Assembly: GCF_049276915.1 (NCBI RefSeq)
Contig: NZ_JBASXK010000095.1
Location: 1 to 27,336, forward strand
DNA: 27,336 bases
Reading direction: 5' to 3'
Source of the DNA: Aestuariivita sp049276915
GTDB lineage: Bacteria > Pseudomonadota > Alphaproteobacteria > Rhodobacterales > Rhodobacteraceae
The notes under the pieces were generated by a model. The model searched no databases, was not told the origin of the DNA, and saw only the letters and a program-made list of their open reading frames with translations. Of the stretch, positions 1-7,405 are shown piece by piece (positions within the stretch are counted from its first letter, which is position 1; every line of letters starts with the position of its first letter). Made by a program: the position numbers and the translations under genes.

Positions 1-830
1 GCATCCGCGCGCTTGCCCGCTCTTGCCCAATGCACAGGCAGAGTTCTGCCATAAAGCTGTTCTGTTCGTTCCGGGCTGCCAACCATGTCCGGCTCTTCGA
101 CATATGAAAAAATGGCGACATAACGGGGTCTTTTTCCCCCCAGCGGTGCAACCCGATGCAAGGAATACCGCCCCCGAAACAGTTGCAAATCTCCGGGCTC
201 CAGCTCCAGCACCGTTACCTTGTCAGACGTGCCATTCAACACGCGCCTGACTTCGTCAAAGTTCTCATCTCCTTCGCGGATTCCGGCCGCATATTCGAAG
301 GCACCACCAGTCTCGGCATTCTGGATGGCCAGGGTGACGGTGAAGTTGTTCGTGTCGAAGTGCCAAGGGAAACCGTTGCCTTCATCAGCCATGTTCACGA
401 TGACATCCGCAAGAGGATCAGCATAGCGGTAGAATTTATCCTGTTGCAGACAGTCTTTGATGAAATCATCAAAACCATCGAAATCCTGAATGGAGCGCAA
501 CGCACCCTCTTTTGAGAAATTATCAGCAGGAATGAAGGCATTGGAGCGATCAAAAAACTGGCGACGAGGATCGTCGTGGGGCAGGGTCGGATCATCTTTC
601 GTGAAATAGGCGTTCGTCCTGCCAAAGGATCTGTGCGCCTTTTGAGCGACGCTGTCTGCTTCTTGCCTGAGGGCCTCGATGCCGTGCTGGGTCAGGAAGC
701 CTTTCAACACGGCGCAGCCATCGCGTGCCAGGGCTTCGCGAACCCCTGCAAGAAGGGCGTCGCGCTCAGGGCCGTCGCATTGGATCGGATACTGCGCCAG
801 ATTGATCAGTCTTGAGTCTTGATGAGCCAT
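1..830 (-). CDS. 2-oxoglutarate/Fe(II)-dependent oxygenase, C-terminus cut by window edge
   Basis: This frame is open from an ATG at 830 to the left edge of the window, giving at least 276 residues without a stop. The metal site of the cupin-fold 2OG-Fe(II) oxygenases is visible: a WHFDTNN segment supplies H157 and D159, and the distal histidine is H225 in SLHRV. R234 or R236 just after it would bind the 2-oxoglutarate carboxylate, and a typical RYVAIFSY strand follows. Family knowledge says such enzymes use Fe(II), O2 and 2-oxoglutarate to hydroxylate or otherwise oxidise a small molecule or protein. Overall layout reminds me of the HalD/BesD-like group, but the aspartate of the HxD motif is present. 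That fits a hydroxylase rather than a halogenase, where this residue is glycine or alanine. GAGG about 9 bases before the ATG supports the start. The substrate is unknown, and the true C-terminus lies outside the window. Confidence 0.85.
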   Translation of the reverse strand, partial: MAHQDSRLINLAQYPIQCDGPERDALLAGVREALARDGCAVLKGFLTQHGIEALRQEADSVAQKAHRSFGRTNAYFTKDDPTLPHDDPRRQFFDRSNAFIPADNFSKEGALRSIQDFDGFDDFIKDCLQQDKFYRYADPLADVIVNMADEGNGFPWHFDTNNFTVTLAIQNAETGGAFEYAAGIREGDENFDEVRRVLNGTSDKVTVLELEPGDLQLFRGRYSLHRVAPLGGKRPRYVAIFSYVEEPDMVGSPERTEQLYGRTLPVHWARAGKRAD

Positions 831-1111
831 GGAAACCTCGATGAGTTTTGCCCAGCCCAAACATTTTCCGATAAACAATCTCGCCCAAATGCGACAAACT
901 CCCCAATCGGCGCGGACGAAACAGGCATTCAAACTCGGCTGAGGAATACTCGCTGGTTGTCCAGCCCGGTCCGAGGCGGGCTGTTTGCCAGTATCTGCTT
1001 CGGATCGAGGTTGCCGGTGAAGGCGGTTCGCGCCAGGGCTGTCTGCGTTTGGTGCAAACTGCAGGCTCTTGCAGGGTGTCTGGCGCGCGTCAAATGGGGT
1101 CTTGGCCATGC
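831..1111. other. Intergenic stretch, no convincing gene
   Basis: This gap separates the oxygenase start from the terminator of the next minus-strand gene and should carry the oxygenase promoter near 840-900. A 7-bp hairpin (CAGCCCG/CGGGCTG, 962-983) is present but lacks a proper T run. A minus-strand reading frame through about 929-1060 has a few protein-like stretches but no recognisable family and no good ribosome site, so I do not call it a gene. It could be a gene relic. Confidence 0.4.
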
Positions 1112-1134
1112 AAAAAGGGCCCCGAGAGGGGCCC
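1112..1134 (-). terminator. Rho-independent terminator of the mepK-like gene
   Basis: On the minus strand a 7-bp GC-only stem (GGGCCCC/GGGGCCC) closes a TCTC loop and is followed directly by five T. It lies about 30 bases past the stop codon of the DUF882 gene, so it most likely ends that transcript. Confidence 0.8.
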
Positions 1135-1165
1135 AATCATGAAATCGCATGGATCGTGTGACCGG

Positions 1166-1732
1166 TTAACCGCCCCAGGAACGTACGTCGCCGCAATCCA
1201 TGTGGACAAAGTTCGAACGCGAATATTTTCCGACGCCACCTGCGTTGCAGGCAGCCGCTGCGCGCGCCATCTGGGACACCGAGCGTGAGGACAGTCGCAA
1301 ATCGGCAGCCTGACCCTTGAGGTGAAGCGAATTGCGTGCAACGCCTCCTGATCTGCTGCGAAGCATCGCGTTTGTTTTAGGGCTGCGATAGCCAGACAGC
1401 AGCATGTAGGGTTCGTTGACATCCATCAGATTATGGGCCGCAGCCATGATATCCACCATGCGGGTGTCCATGGATTTGATGTCATCCGTGCGCCAGTCAC
1501 GCATGAAGTGGTTCACTTCTTGCAATGCGTCTTTGATGTATTTGCCGTCGATCCAGTAGACCATATCGATCCGTTCGCCCGTGCGGCCTGAATACATGCG
1601 AATTCTGCGAATATCGCCACCACCACGAAGAAAGCCTGCTGCGCTGGCGAAGGTGGGGGCTGCTGTTACTGCTGTCGCTGCGAACGCACCAAGCAGAGCG
1701 CGCCGACTTAAGCCGGTCGAAATATCATTCAT
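1166..1732 (-). CDS. DUF882 / M15-type murein endopeptidase (MepK/YcbK-like), Tat-exported
   Basis: This 188-residue protein has a twin-arginine leader (S-R-R-A-L-L-G at residues 9-15, then a hydrophobic stretch ending near ASA, residues 29-31), so it is probably exported folded to the periplasm. The mature part carries the D,D-carboxypeptidase/Hedgehog-type zinc fold of the DUF882 (YcbK) family. SGYRSPKTN lies around R116, HLKGQAADLRL supplies H137 and D144, and FVHMDCG supplies H177; these three are the expected zinc ligands. The E. coli relative MepK cleaves cross-links in peptidoglycan, including the 3-3 bonds made by L,D-transpeptidases. Here it sits back to back with an LdtD-like gene, which fits a matched make-and-cut pair. 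Its length is normal for the family. The enzymatic specificity is inferred by homology. Confidence 0.88.
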   Translation of the reverse strand: MNDISTGLSRRALLGAFAATAVTAAPTFASAAGFLRGGGDIRRIRMYSGRTGERIDMVYWIDGKYIKDALQEVNHFMRDWRTDDIKSMDTRMVDIMAAAHNLMDVNEPYMLLSGYRSPKTNAMLRSRSGGVARNSLHLKGQAADLRLSSRSVSQMARAAAACNAGGVGKYSRSNFVHMDCGDVRSWGG

Positions 1733-2052
1733 GGTTGCGTGTCCCGTACGCTAATTACCTGCCTGCGCGCGATGTTACGCGCGCCATAGTTGCCATCCCC
1801 AGATGATGGACTGTTTATGGCACAGCCCGATTCTCGAGCCAAGCCGTCAGTTTTGTTTCGTTTCTGTAACCAGAATTTTCGGCGAAAATTCGCGCAAAAT
1901 ATGTTTTTGGCTGGATTCGACGCGAACAGATGCAGTCCTGCACCACCATGACGCGTTGCCCGCGCTGTGTTGCAAATGTGATTAGACAAGTCATGTTTAC
2001 TGCGCTCACAATTGATTCAGTTGAAGATTTTGCCGCCTCAGGAAGCCAGAAA
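1733..2052. promoter_or_regulatory. Divergent promoter region between mepK-like and ldtD-like genes
   Basis: About 320 bases separate two divergent starts and must carry both promoters. Two symmetric elements stand out. One is a GC stem (GCGCGCG/CGCGCGC, six-base loop, 1765-1784) in the likely 5' leader of the endopeptidase. The other is an AT-rich inverted repeat with 8-bp arms, GAATTTTC-GGC-GAAAATTC, at 1873-1891, placed near the middle and operator-like. No -35/-10 pair is convincing enough to assign. Confidence 0.5.
1873..1891. repeat. Perfect inverted repeat, possible operator
   Basis: Two 8-base arms (GAATTTTC and GAAAATTC) flank a GGC centre. Its site between two divergent envelope genes is where a dimeric repressor or activator could control both. 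I cannot match it to a known regulator. Confidence 0.4.
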
Positions 2053-3669
2053 ATGATTTCAAAGTTCTTTAAACGGTCCAGTGTTCTTGCCTGCCTTACA
2101 GCCACCACCTTTGCCGCGCCCTTCTTGCTGGGCTCACCCGCACAGGCGCAGGTCACCGCATTCAAACAAGCCATAGCCGAAGCGGCGGCACGCGATGCGG
2201 ATGTGGCGGCGTTTTATCGCTCCACCGGGTTCGAGGCGATCTGGACCGACGCCGAGGCGGACGACCTGGCCCGGCGCAAGGCTTTGATAACGGCTCTGAA
2301 CGAGGCCGAGACACATGGGTTGCCCGTTGCGCGCTATGACAAGGATGGGCTGATGCAACGGATGCGCGACGCGCGCACCACCCGCGACCTTGGATTCCTC
2401 GAAGTCGAGATTTCCAAGACCTTTCTGCAATATGCCCGCGACATCCAGACCGGGGCATTGGTTCCATCGCGCATAGATGAAGGGATTGTCCGCGAGATTC
2501 CGTACCGGGACCGCAAATCCTATCTGATCAACGTCGCAGGCAAGAGCGATCCCTCTGAATTCATGGATAGCCTTGTGCCCGCAACCCGCGAGTACCGCGC
2601 TCTGCTCAAGCAAAAGCTACTGATGGAGCAGTTGATTGCAAATGGTGGCTGGGGGCCGAAAGTGCGCGCCGAAGCCCTCAAGCCCGGTGCCCAGGGGCCT
2701 GATGTTGTGACCTTGCGCAACCGTCTGATCGCCATGGGTTACATCGAGCGCAACGTCAAAAGCGTCTATGATGCGGACATGGAAAAGGCCGTGCAGCTGT
2801 TTCAGTCACGCCATGGTCTGGAAGTCGACGGTGTTGCCGGAGAGGGCACGATTGAAGAGATCAACGTCGAACCGCAGATGCGGCTGCGGTCTATCCTCGT
2901 GGCCCTGGAACGCGAACGCTGGCTGAACCGGGATCGCGGAGATCGCCATATCCTCGTCAACCTGGCGGATTTCCACGCGCGCATCATCGACCACGGTCAC
3001 GAGACGTTCCGCACACGTTCGGTCATCGGCAAGAATGTTTCCGATCGCCGCAGCCCCGAGTTTTCCGATGTCATGGAGCATATGGTCGTGAACCCGAGCT
3101 GGTTCGTCCCGCGATCGATTGCGACCAAGGAGTACCTGCCCAAGCTGCAACAGAACCCCAACGCTGTCAGCCATCTGGTGATCACGGATTCACGTGGGCG
3201 ACGGGTTGATCGCGGTTCGGTGGATTTCACCCGCTTTTCTACGCGCAACTTCCCGTTTGACATGCGCCAGCCTCCCAGCAACCAGAATGCGCTGGGTCTG
3301 GTCAAGTTCATGTTCCCCAACAAGTACAACATCTACCTGCATGACACGCCGCAAAAGAGTCTGTTTGCCCGCGAAGTGCGCGCCTACAGCCATGGGTGTA
3401 TTCGTCTGGCAGACCCGTTTGACTTTGCCTATGCGTTGCTTGCTGCGCAGGAAGACGAGCCCGAAGCCTATTTTCAGCATGTCTTGAAATCAGGCATAGA
3501 AACCCGCGTCGATCTGGTTCAGCCCTTGCCGGTGCACCTGATCTATCGTACAGCCCAGACGGATGAGAAGGGCCGGATCGAGTATCGCCGCGATGTCTAT
3601 GGGCGCGATGCCAAGATTTGGTCTGCGCTGAGTGATGCAGGGGTGGCTCTGCGCGACGTTCAGGGGTAA
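2053..3669 (+). CDS. L,D-transpeptidase, LdtD/YcbB type
   Basis: The chosen ATG at 2053 gives 538 residues, has AGGA about 9 bases upstream and starts a clear signal peptide (residues 1 to about 33, ending AQAQ). Longer upstream starts in the same frame would bury that signal. Domains in order are an N-terminal helical scaffold, a peptidoglycan-binding type 1 domain at about 212-265 (PGAQGPDVVTLRNRL, then VDGVAGEGT), and a YkuD catalytic domain at about 300-460. The active site is seen as HDTP (H430) followed by YSHGCIRL, giving catalytic C449 with H447. These periplasmic enzymes make 3-3 cross-links between meso-diaminopimelate residues, and the YcbB-type layout and size match LdtD. Only 44 bases with no terminator separate it from lpxD, so it may head an envelope operon. 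The divergent neighbour is a MepK-like endopeptidase. Confidence 0.92.
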   Translation: MISKFFKRSSVLACLTATTFAAPFLLGSPAQAQVTAFKQAIAEAAARDADVAAFYRSTGFEAIWTDAEADDLARRKALITALNEAETHGLPVARYDKDGLMQRMRDARTTRDLGFLEVEISKTFLQYARDIQTGALVPSRIDEGIVREIPYRDRKSYLINVAGKSDPSEFMDSLVPATREYRALLKQKLLMEQLIANGGWGPKVRAEALKPGAQGPDVVTLRNRLIAMGYIERNVKSVYDADMEKAVQLFQSRHGLEVDGVAGEGTIEEINVEPQMRLRSILVALERERWLNRDRGDRHILVNLADFHARIIDHGHETFRTRSVIGKNVSDRRSPEFSDVMEHMVVNPSWFVPRSIATKEYLPKLQQNPNAVSHLVITDSRGRRVDRGSVDFTRFSTRNFPFDMRQPPSNQNALGLVKFMFPNKYNIYLHDTPQKSLFAREVRAYSHGCIRLADPFDFAYALLAAQEDEPEAYFQHVLKSGIETRVDLVQPLPVHLIYRTAQTDEKGRIEYRRDVYGRDAKIWSALSDAGVALRDVQG

Positions 3670-3713
3670 TCACTGACCCAAGGCAAGAAGATCAGCTTTG
3701 GGAGCCGGGTTCG

Positions 3714-4805
3714 ATGTCATTTACAATTGCTCAGATAGCCGAGGCTATCGGTGCCGACGCGGTTGGTGAAACCCACCTGCACATTGTTTCAGTGGCAGAA
3801 CCTGCAAGCGCGACCGCCGATCAGCTGGCGATGGCGTCAAACCCCAAATATGCCGAGGCTCTGTCGAAAGGGTCTGCGCAGGCGGCTGTGCTCTGGCAGG
3901 GGGCCGACTGGCAGGCGCTTGGCCTGCGGGCGGCCATCCTTCCCACGCGGCCACGGTTTGCCATGGCTGGATTGACCGCAATGATGGACCCCGGACAGAA
4001 TTTCGCATCCGGTATTCATCCTTCTGTCATTATCGATCCCAGTGCGGTTCTGGGCCGTGACGTCAGCATTGGTCCCTTCACGGTGATCTCTGCACGCGCT
4101 TCCATCGGAGACGGATCTGTCATCGGACCGCAATGTTTTGTGGGCGCAGATGCGGTCATAGGGGCCCAGGCGCAGCTTCGCGAGCATGTCAGTATCGGCG
4201 CGCGGGCGCAGATTGGCGCGCGTTTCGTGGCACAGCCCGGTATCCGCATCGGCGGTGACGGGTTTTCCTTTGTCACCCCCGAACCGTCAGCCGTCGAAGC
4301 GGTGCGTGAAACGCTTGGCGATCAGGGTGACACGATCGCGCAAAGCTATGCCCGCATTCACTCGCTCGGGGCGGTGCGCATTGGAGATGATGTCGAGATC
4401 GGAGCAAACTCCACGGTCGACAACGGAACGATCCGCGACACGATTATCGGCAATGGCACAAAACTCGATAACCTTGTTCACATTGGCCATAACGCCATCA
4501 TTGGCGACGACACGCTGATTTGTGGCCAGGTGGGCGTCGGTGGGTCGTCGCGGATCGGGAACAATGTCGTCTTGGGCGGCCAGACCGGGATCGGTGACAA
4601 TCTGTTTGTCGGAGACCGCGCCATCACCGGAGGTGCGTCCAAAGTGTTGTCAAACGTTCCGGCAGGGCGGGTCGTTCTGGGCTATCCTGCGACCAAGATG
4701 GACGCACAGATTGAGGCGTATAAATCGCTGCGCCGCCTGCCGCGGGTGTTGCGCGACATTGCTGCATTGCAAAAGGCGGTTTTCAAATCCGGTCCGAATG
4801 ACTAA
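3714..4805 (+). CDS. lpxD: UDP-3-O-acylglucosamine N-acyltransferase
   Basis: This 363-residue protein adds the second 3-hydroxyacyl chain, on nitrogen, to UDP-3-O-acyl-glucosamine in lipid A synthesis, using an acyl-ACP donor in the cytoplasm. An N-terminal uridine-binding domain (about 1-95) precedes a left-handed beta helix of hexapeptide repeats (about 100-330, many I-G-x-x-x motifs). The HIGHNAIIG segment holds H256 and H259, of which H259 aligns with the catalytic histidine of E. coli LpxD. A helical C-terminus (about 335-363) follows. A loop of about 30 residues after GDGFSF (about 185-215) is longer than in enterobacterial LpxD. GGGAG about 12 bases upstream serves the ATG. The gene is followed by an acyl carrier protein and ketosynthase rather than by fabZ and lpxA, which is a notable arrangement. 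Confidence 0.95.
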   Translation: MSFTIAQIAEAIGADAVGETHLHIVSVAEPASATADQLAMASNPKYAEALSKGSAQAAVLWQGADWQALGLRAAILPTRPRFAMAGLTAMMDPGQNFASGIHPSVIIDPSAVLGRDVSIGPFTVISARASIGDGSVIGPQCFVGADAVIGAQAQLREHVSIGARAQIGARFVAQPGIRIGGDGFSFVTPEPSAVEAVRETLGDQGDTIAQSYARIHSLGAVRIGDDVEIGANSTVDNGTIRDTIIGNGTKLDNLVHIGHNAIIGDDTLICGQVGVGGSSRIGNNVVLGGQTGIGDNLFVGDRAITGGASKVLSNVPAGRVVLGYPATKMDAQIEAYKSLRRLPRVLRDIAALQKAVFKSGPND

Positions 4806-4837
4806 ATGACCGCCAAGCTCCCGCGGAGGTCACGGCC

Positions 4838-5098
4838 ATGAGTATTAAAGACAAAGTGATTGCGATCATTGCCGATCAAGCGGTGCTTGAGCCGTCTGAT
4901 GTGACGATGGAAAGCACTCTGGCGGATCTGGGCATCGACAGTCTTGGGCTGGTCGAAAGCATCTTTGCCATTGAGGAAGAGTTCGATATCTCGATCCCCT
5001 TCAATGCCAATGAACCTCAGGCCAGCGATTTCGACATCTCCACCGTGGCGGCCATTGTCGCTGGAATTGAGAAACTGACGGCAGAGCAGGCCGGATGA
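4838..5098 (+). CDS. Acyl carrier protein, accessory type
   Basis: This 86-residue acidic four-helix carrier protein has the phosphopantetheine attachment motif GIDSLG with S35. A strong ribosome site (GCGGAGG) lies upstream of the ATG. The sequence differs from a housekeeping AcpP: helix II lacks the usual DSLDTVEL wording and reads DSLGLVES. It lies 32 bases after lpxD and 22 bases before a FabF-like ketosynthase, so it probably carries a special acyl chain made by that enzyme. By analogy with the rhizobial acpXL cluster, the chain might be destined for lipid A, but this is inference. It could instead serve another lipid or a small secondary product. Confidence 0.9.
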   Translation: MSIKDKVIAIIADQAVLEPSDVTMESTLADLGIDSLGLVESIFAIEEEFDISIPFNANEPQASDFDISTVAAIVAGIEKLTAEQAG

Positions 5099-5120
5099 TC
5101 CACCCGACAGGCTCAGTCTC

Positions 5121-6335
5121 GTGAAGCGCGTGGTCATCACCGGGGCCGGCACGATCAATGCGTTGGGACATTCGGTGCCCGAAACGCTTGAAGCAATGCG
5201 CGAAGGGCGATGCGGCATCGGTCCGCTTGAGTTTCGCGATGTCGATCGTCTGGCAATCAAGATCGGCGGGCAGGTGCGGGGCTTTGAGGCCGAGGGGCGT
5301 TTCAACCGTCAGCAAATGGCGCTTTATGATCGCTTCACTCAGTTTACCCTGACTGCTGCGCGCGAAGCGATCGGTCAATCCGGGCTTGAGTTCAGCGGGG
5401 ACCTGGCCGCGAAATCTGGTGTGGTTCTGGGAACTGCGGGGGGCGGTGTCAGCACTTGGGATGAAAACTACCGCGTGGTTTATGAAGACGGCAAGAACCG
5501 GGTGCATCCCTTTGTTGTGCCCAAGCTGATGAACAATGCCGCTGCCTCGCATGTCTCGATGGAGTGGAACCTGAAGGGGCCGTCTTTCACGGTCGCAACG
5601 GCCTGTGCCTCGTCCAATCACGCAATGGCTCAGGCCTTTCAGATGGTTCGCTCGGGCATGAGCCCGGTGATGATCACCGGCGGGTCGGAATCCATGCTGT
5701 GCTTTGGTGGCGTCAAGGCTTGGGAAGGCTTGCGGGTGATGTCAAAGGATGCCTGCCGCCCGTTCAGCGCAAATCGCAACGGCATGGTGCAGGGCGAAGG
5801 GGCAGGGGTCTTTGTATTCGAGGAGCTTGAGCACGCGCGCAAGCGGGGGGCCGAGATCCTGGCCGAAATGTCCGGCTTTGCCATGACCTCGGATGCGGCC
5901 GATATCGTGATGCCCTCCAAACAGGGGGCCGCGCGTGCGATGGCCGGAGCGCTGGCTGATGCCGGGGTCAACCGCGATGAAGTGGGCTATATCAATGCCC
6001 ATGGCACCGGAACGGCGGCCAATGACAAGACCGAATGCGCCGCGGTTGCTGACGTGTTCGGACCGCATGCGGACAATCTGTTGATTTCATCGACCAAATC
6101 CATGCATGGGCATCTGATCGGTGGCACTGGTGCGGTTGAGCTGTTGGCCTGTATCATGGCCTTGCGCGATGGGGTGGTCGCACCCACGATTGGCTATGAA
6201 GAACCTGATCCGGAATGCGCCTTGGACGTGGTGCCAAACGAAGCCCGCGAGATCAAGGTCGACGTGGCTCTGTCCAACGCCTTTGCCTTTGGCGGCATGA
6301 ACGCGGTTCTGGCATTGCGCCGGTTCCAGGCATGA
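5121..6335 (+). CDS. Beta-ketoacyl-ACP synthase, FabF-like
   Basis: The 404-residue protein starts with GTG at 5121, just where the conserved KRVVITGAG opening of KAS enzymes begins. The thiolase-fold catalytic triad is intact: C162 in TVATACASS, H294 in NAHGTGT and H331 in STKSMHGHL, with K326 also present. These enzymes condense malonyl-ACP with an acyl-ACP, adding two carbons in the cytoplasm. The pairing with its own acyl carrier protein right upstream suggests a dedicated elongation step rather than bulk fatty-acid synthesis. The window holds no matching reductase or dehydratase, so the general fatty-acid enzymes would be needed. MHGHL in place of the usual MTGHL is a small variation next to the active histidine. 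A bidirectional terminator follows. Confidence 0.93.
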   Translation: MKRVVITGAGTINALGHSVPETLEAMREGRCGIGPLEFRDVDRLAIKIGGQVRGFEAEGRFNRQQMALYDRFTQFTLTAAREAIGQSGLEFSGDLAAKSGVVLGTAGGGVSTWDENYRVVYEDGKNRVHPFVVPKLMNNAAASHVSMEWNLKGPSFTVATACASSNHAMAQAFQMVRSGMSPVMITGGSESMLCFGGVKAWEGLRVMSKDACRPFSANRNGMVQGEGAGVFVFEELEHARKRGAEILAEMSGFAMTSDAADIVMPSKQGAARAMAGALADAGVNRDEVGYINAHGTGTAANDKTECAAVADVFGPHADNLLISSTKSMHGHLIGGTGAVELLACIMALRDGVVAPTIGYEEPDPECALDVVPNEAREIKVDVALSNAFAFGGMNAVLALRRFQA

Positions 6336-6376
6336 AAAAAACCGCGCGCCGTTCAGGGTGCGCGGTTCGTTTCTTT
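6335..6376. terminator. Bidirectional terminator between ketosynthase and ialB-like gene
   Basis: An 8-bp stem (AACCGCGC at 6340-6347 with GCGCGGTT at 6360-6367) has an A run on its left and a T-rich run on its right. It can therefore end both the rightward ketosynthase transcript and the leftward IalB-family transcript. Confidence 0.75.
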
Positions 6377-6393
6377 CCAAAAGCGTTTCAGCG

Positions 6394-6978
6394 CTAGTTG
6401 GCCGGTACCACATCCACCGCGTCATAGGCTGCGGTAAAGCCCTTCAGCGACATGGTCAGAACAACGCGCTGATCGGGGGCAGGGGCAGGGACCAGAGTAA
6501 GCGTCGCTGCATTGCCGCGCTTGAATGCGTCGATATCTTCCTGAGTGAAGCCAACTTGCGCGACACAGCCCATCTGGCTGCAGAAGGAGTAATTGTAGCG
6601 CTTGCCGTTGCCCCCATCGACCGACATCGTAACCTGCGCCGTCAGCAGTGTTTCCAGAGGCACCACGATGGTTCCTCCGGCAACCGCTTGCCCGCCGCCT
6701 TCCAACCGAAAGAGCGAGACTTCGGCGGTTGGATTGCCCTGACCATCCACCAGCACCTGTAGGATCGAGCAGGGGTCCTTTTCTGCATTGGTCTTGATAC
6801 AGGCCATGTCCCAATCACCGAATTTTTCCAGGGAATAGCGTTCGCCCAATTGGGGTTCCTGTGCAACGGGCTGGCCCAGATCCAGGACCGGCGCCTGTTG
6901 TGAGGTTTCCTGCGCGGCCAGCGGAGCGGTAAGTGCCAGAAGGGCGGCTGCCGACAAGGGCATCAGATGTCTGAACAT
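6394..6978 (-). CDS. Invasion-associated locus B (IalB) family periplasmic protein
   Basis: The 194-residue protein begins MFRHLMPLS and has a signal peptide with likely cleavage near LAAQ (residues 20-23). A start seven codons further upstream is possible but has no ribosome site. The mature part has the IalB hallmark GDWDMAC followed by PCSILQ, and a second cysteine pair in FCSQMGC. C60, C70, C133 and C138 probably form disulfides in the periplasm. The family is widespread in alphaproteobacteria and was named from Bartonella, where a member contributes to red-cell invasion. In free-living relatives the role is unknown, so no virulence function should be read into the name. It is a single-gene transcript with its promoter in the long gap on its right. 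Confidence 0.85.
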   Translation of the reverse strand: MFRHLMPLSAAALLALTAPLAAQETSQQAPVLDLGQPVAQEPQLGERYSLEKFGDWDMACIKTNAEKDPCSILQVLVDGQGNPTAEVSLFRLEGGGQAVAGGTIVVPLETLLTAQVTMSVDGGNGKRYNYSFCSQMGCVAQVGFTQEDIDAFKRGNAATLTLVPAPAPDQRVVLTMSLKGFTAAYDAVDVVPAN

Positions 6979-7053
6979 GGGTATCTCGTTTATTGTCATT
7001 GGTTGCGAGTTGCAGGAGATTTATCATGGGTAAGCGACAGTGTCAGGCCGGAT

Positions 7054-7083
7054 TTGTCGTCTATTCAGGCAATTTGATACAAT
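7054..7083 (+). promoter_or_regulatory. Candidate sigma-70-type promoter
   Basis: TTGTCG at 7054-7059 and TACAAT at 7078-7083 are 18 bases apart and resemble a housekeeping promoter. Transcription would start near 7090 and run into the hairpin at 7121-7146. Confidence 0.45.
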
Positions 7084-7089
7084 AGTGAG

Positions 7090-7157
7090 CATGCAGCAGC
7101 AGGCGGCATTGCCCAAACAAAAAGAGGACCGAAGCCGATCCTCTTTCTGTATTTTTT
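7090..7157 (+). ncRNA. Candidate small RNA, about 70 nt
   Basis: The unit consists of the promoter-like sequence at 7054-7083, a short unstructured 5' part and a terminator hairpin. The stem is AAAGAGGA (7121-7128) with TCCTCTTT (7139-7146), followed by a T-rich tail ending in six T at 7152-7157. No sensible protein is encoded: an ATG at 7091 opens a frame that runs through the hairpin and shows no family features. It could instead be a leader or a stray terminator, so the call is tentative. Confidence 0.35.
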
Positions 7158-7307
7158 CTCCCCGCCGGACTGGCCGACTTAGTAATTGCGCTGACGTTAC
7201 GAAAGCAGATTGCGTCGGTCAACAGTCAAACTCATGAATTTTGTGTCAACGAGCGAATTTTCTCAGGGATATTCACGAGTTAACCACCTGACTTGAGGCG
7301 AGTCGGA

Positions 7308-7334
7308 CAAAAAAGCCGCACCCGAAGGTGCGGC
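7308..7334 (-). terminator. Rho-independent terminator, leftward
   Basis: GCCGCACC (7315-7322) pairs with GGTGCGGC (7327-7334) around a four-base loop. On the minus strand the stem is followed by a T run. No annotated leftward gene lies upstream of it, which is why a small RNA is proposed. Confidence 0.7.
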
Positions 7335-7405
7335 CAGTCTGACAGGGAGGAAGTCCATTCATCCCTCTTGCGAGGAACGAACTACAAACACTATGGCAGC
7401 AAACT
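7308..7405 (-). ncRNA. Candidate small RNA with C/U-rich motif, about 100 nt
   Basis: On the minus strand TTGTCA (7434-7439) and TACAGT (7412-7417), spaced by 16 bases, form a possible promoter. The transcript would start near 7405. It would contain a small CCTC-GCAA-GAGG hairpin and a pyrimidine-rich CTTCCTCCCT element. It would end in an 8-bp GC-rich terminator stem with a CGAA/TTCG loop and six to seven T. C/U-rich anti-Shine-Dalgarno motifs are known in small RNAs of Rhodobacter relatives, and this element resembles them loosely. No leftward protein gene explains the terminator. Confidence 0.4.

Noticed and set aside
962..983. 7-bp hairpin CAGCCCG/CGGGCTG
   Set aside because: The T run after it is too short for a terminator and no gene ends there.
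929..1150. Minus-strand frame of 73 codons near the terminator, with a few protein-like residues at its end
   Set aside because: It begins inside the terminator hairpin, has no ribosome site and no recognisable family. It could be a relic, but this cannot be shown.
7091..7237. Possible small protein starting MQQQAALPKQ
   Set aside because: The frame runs through the terminator hairpin and has no ribosome site.
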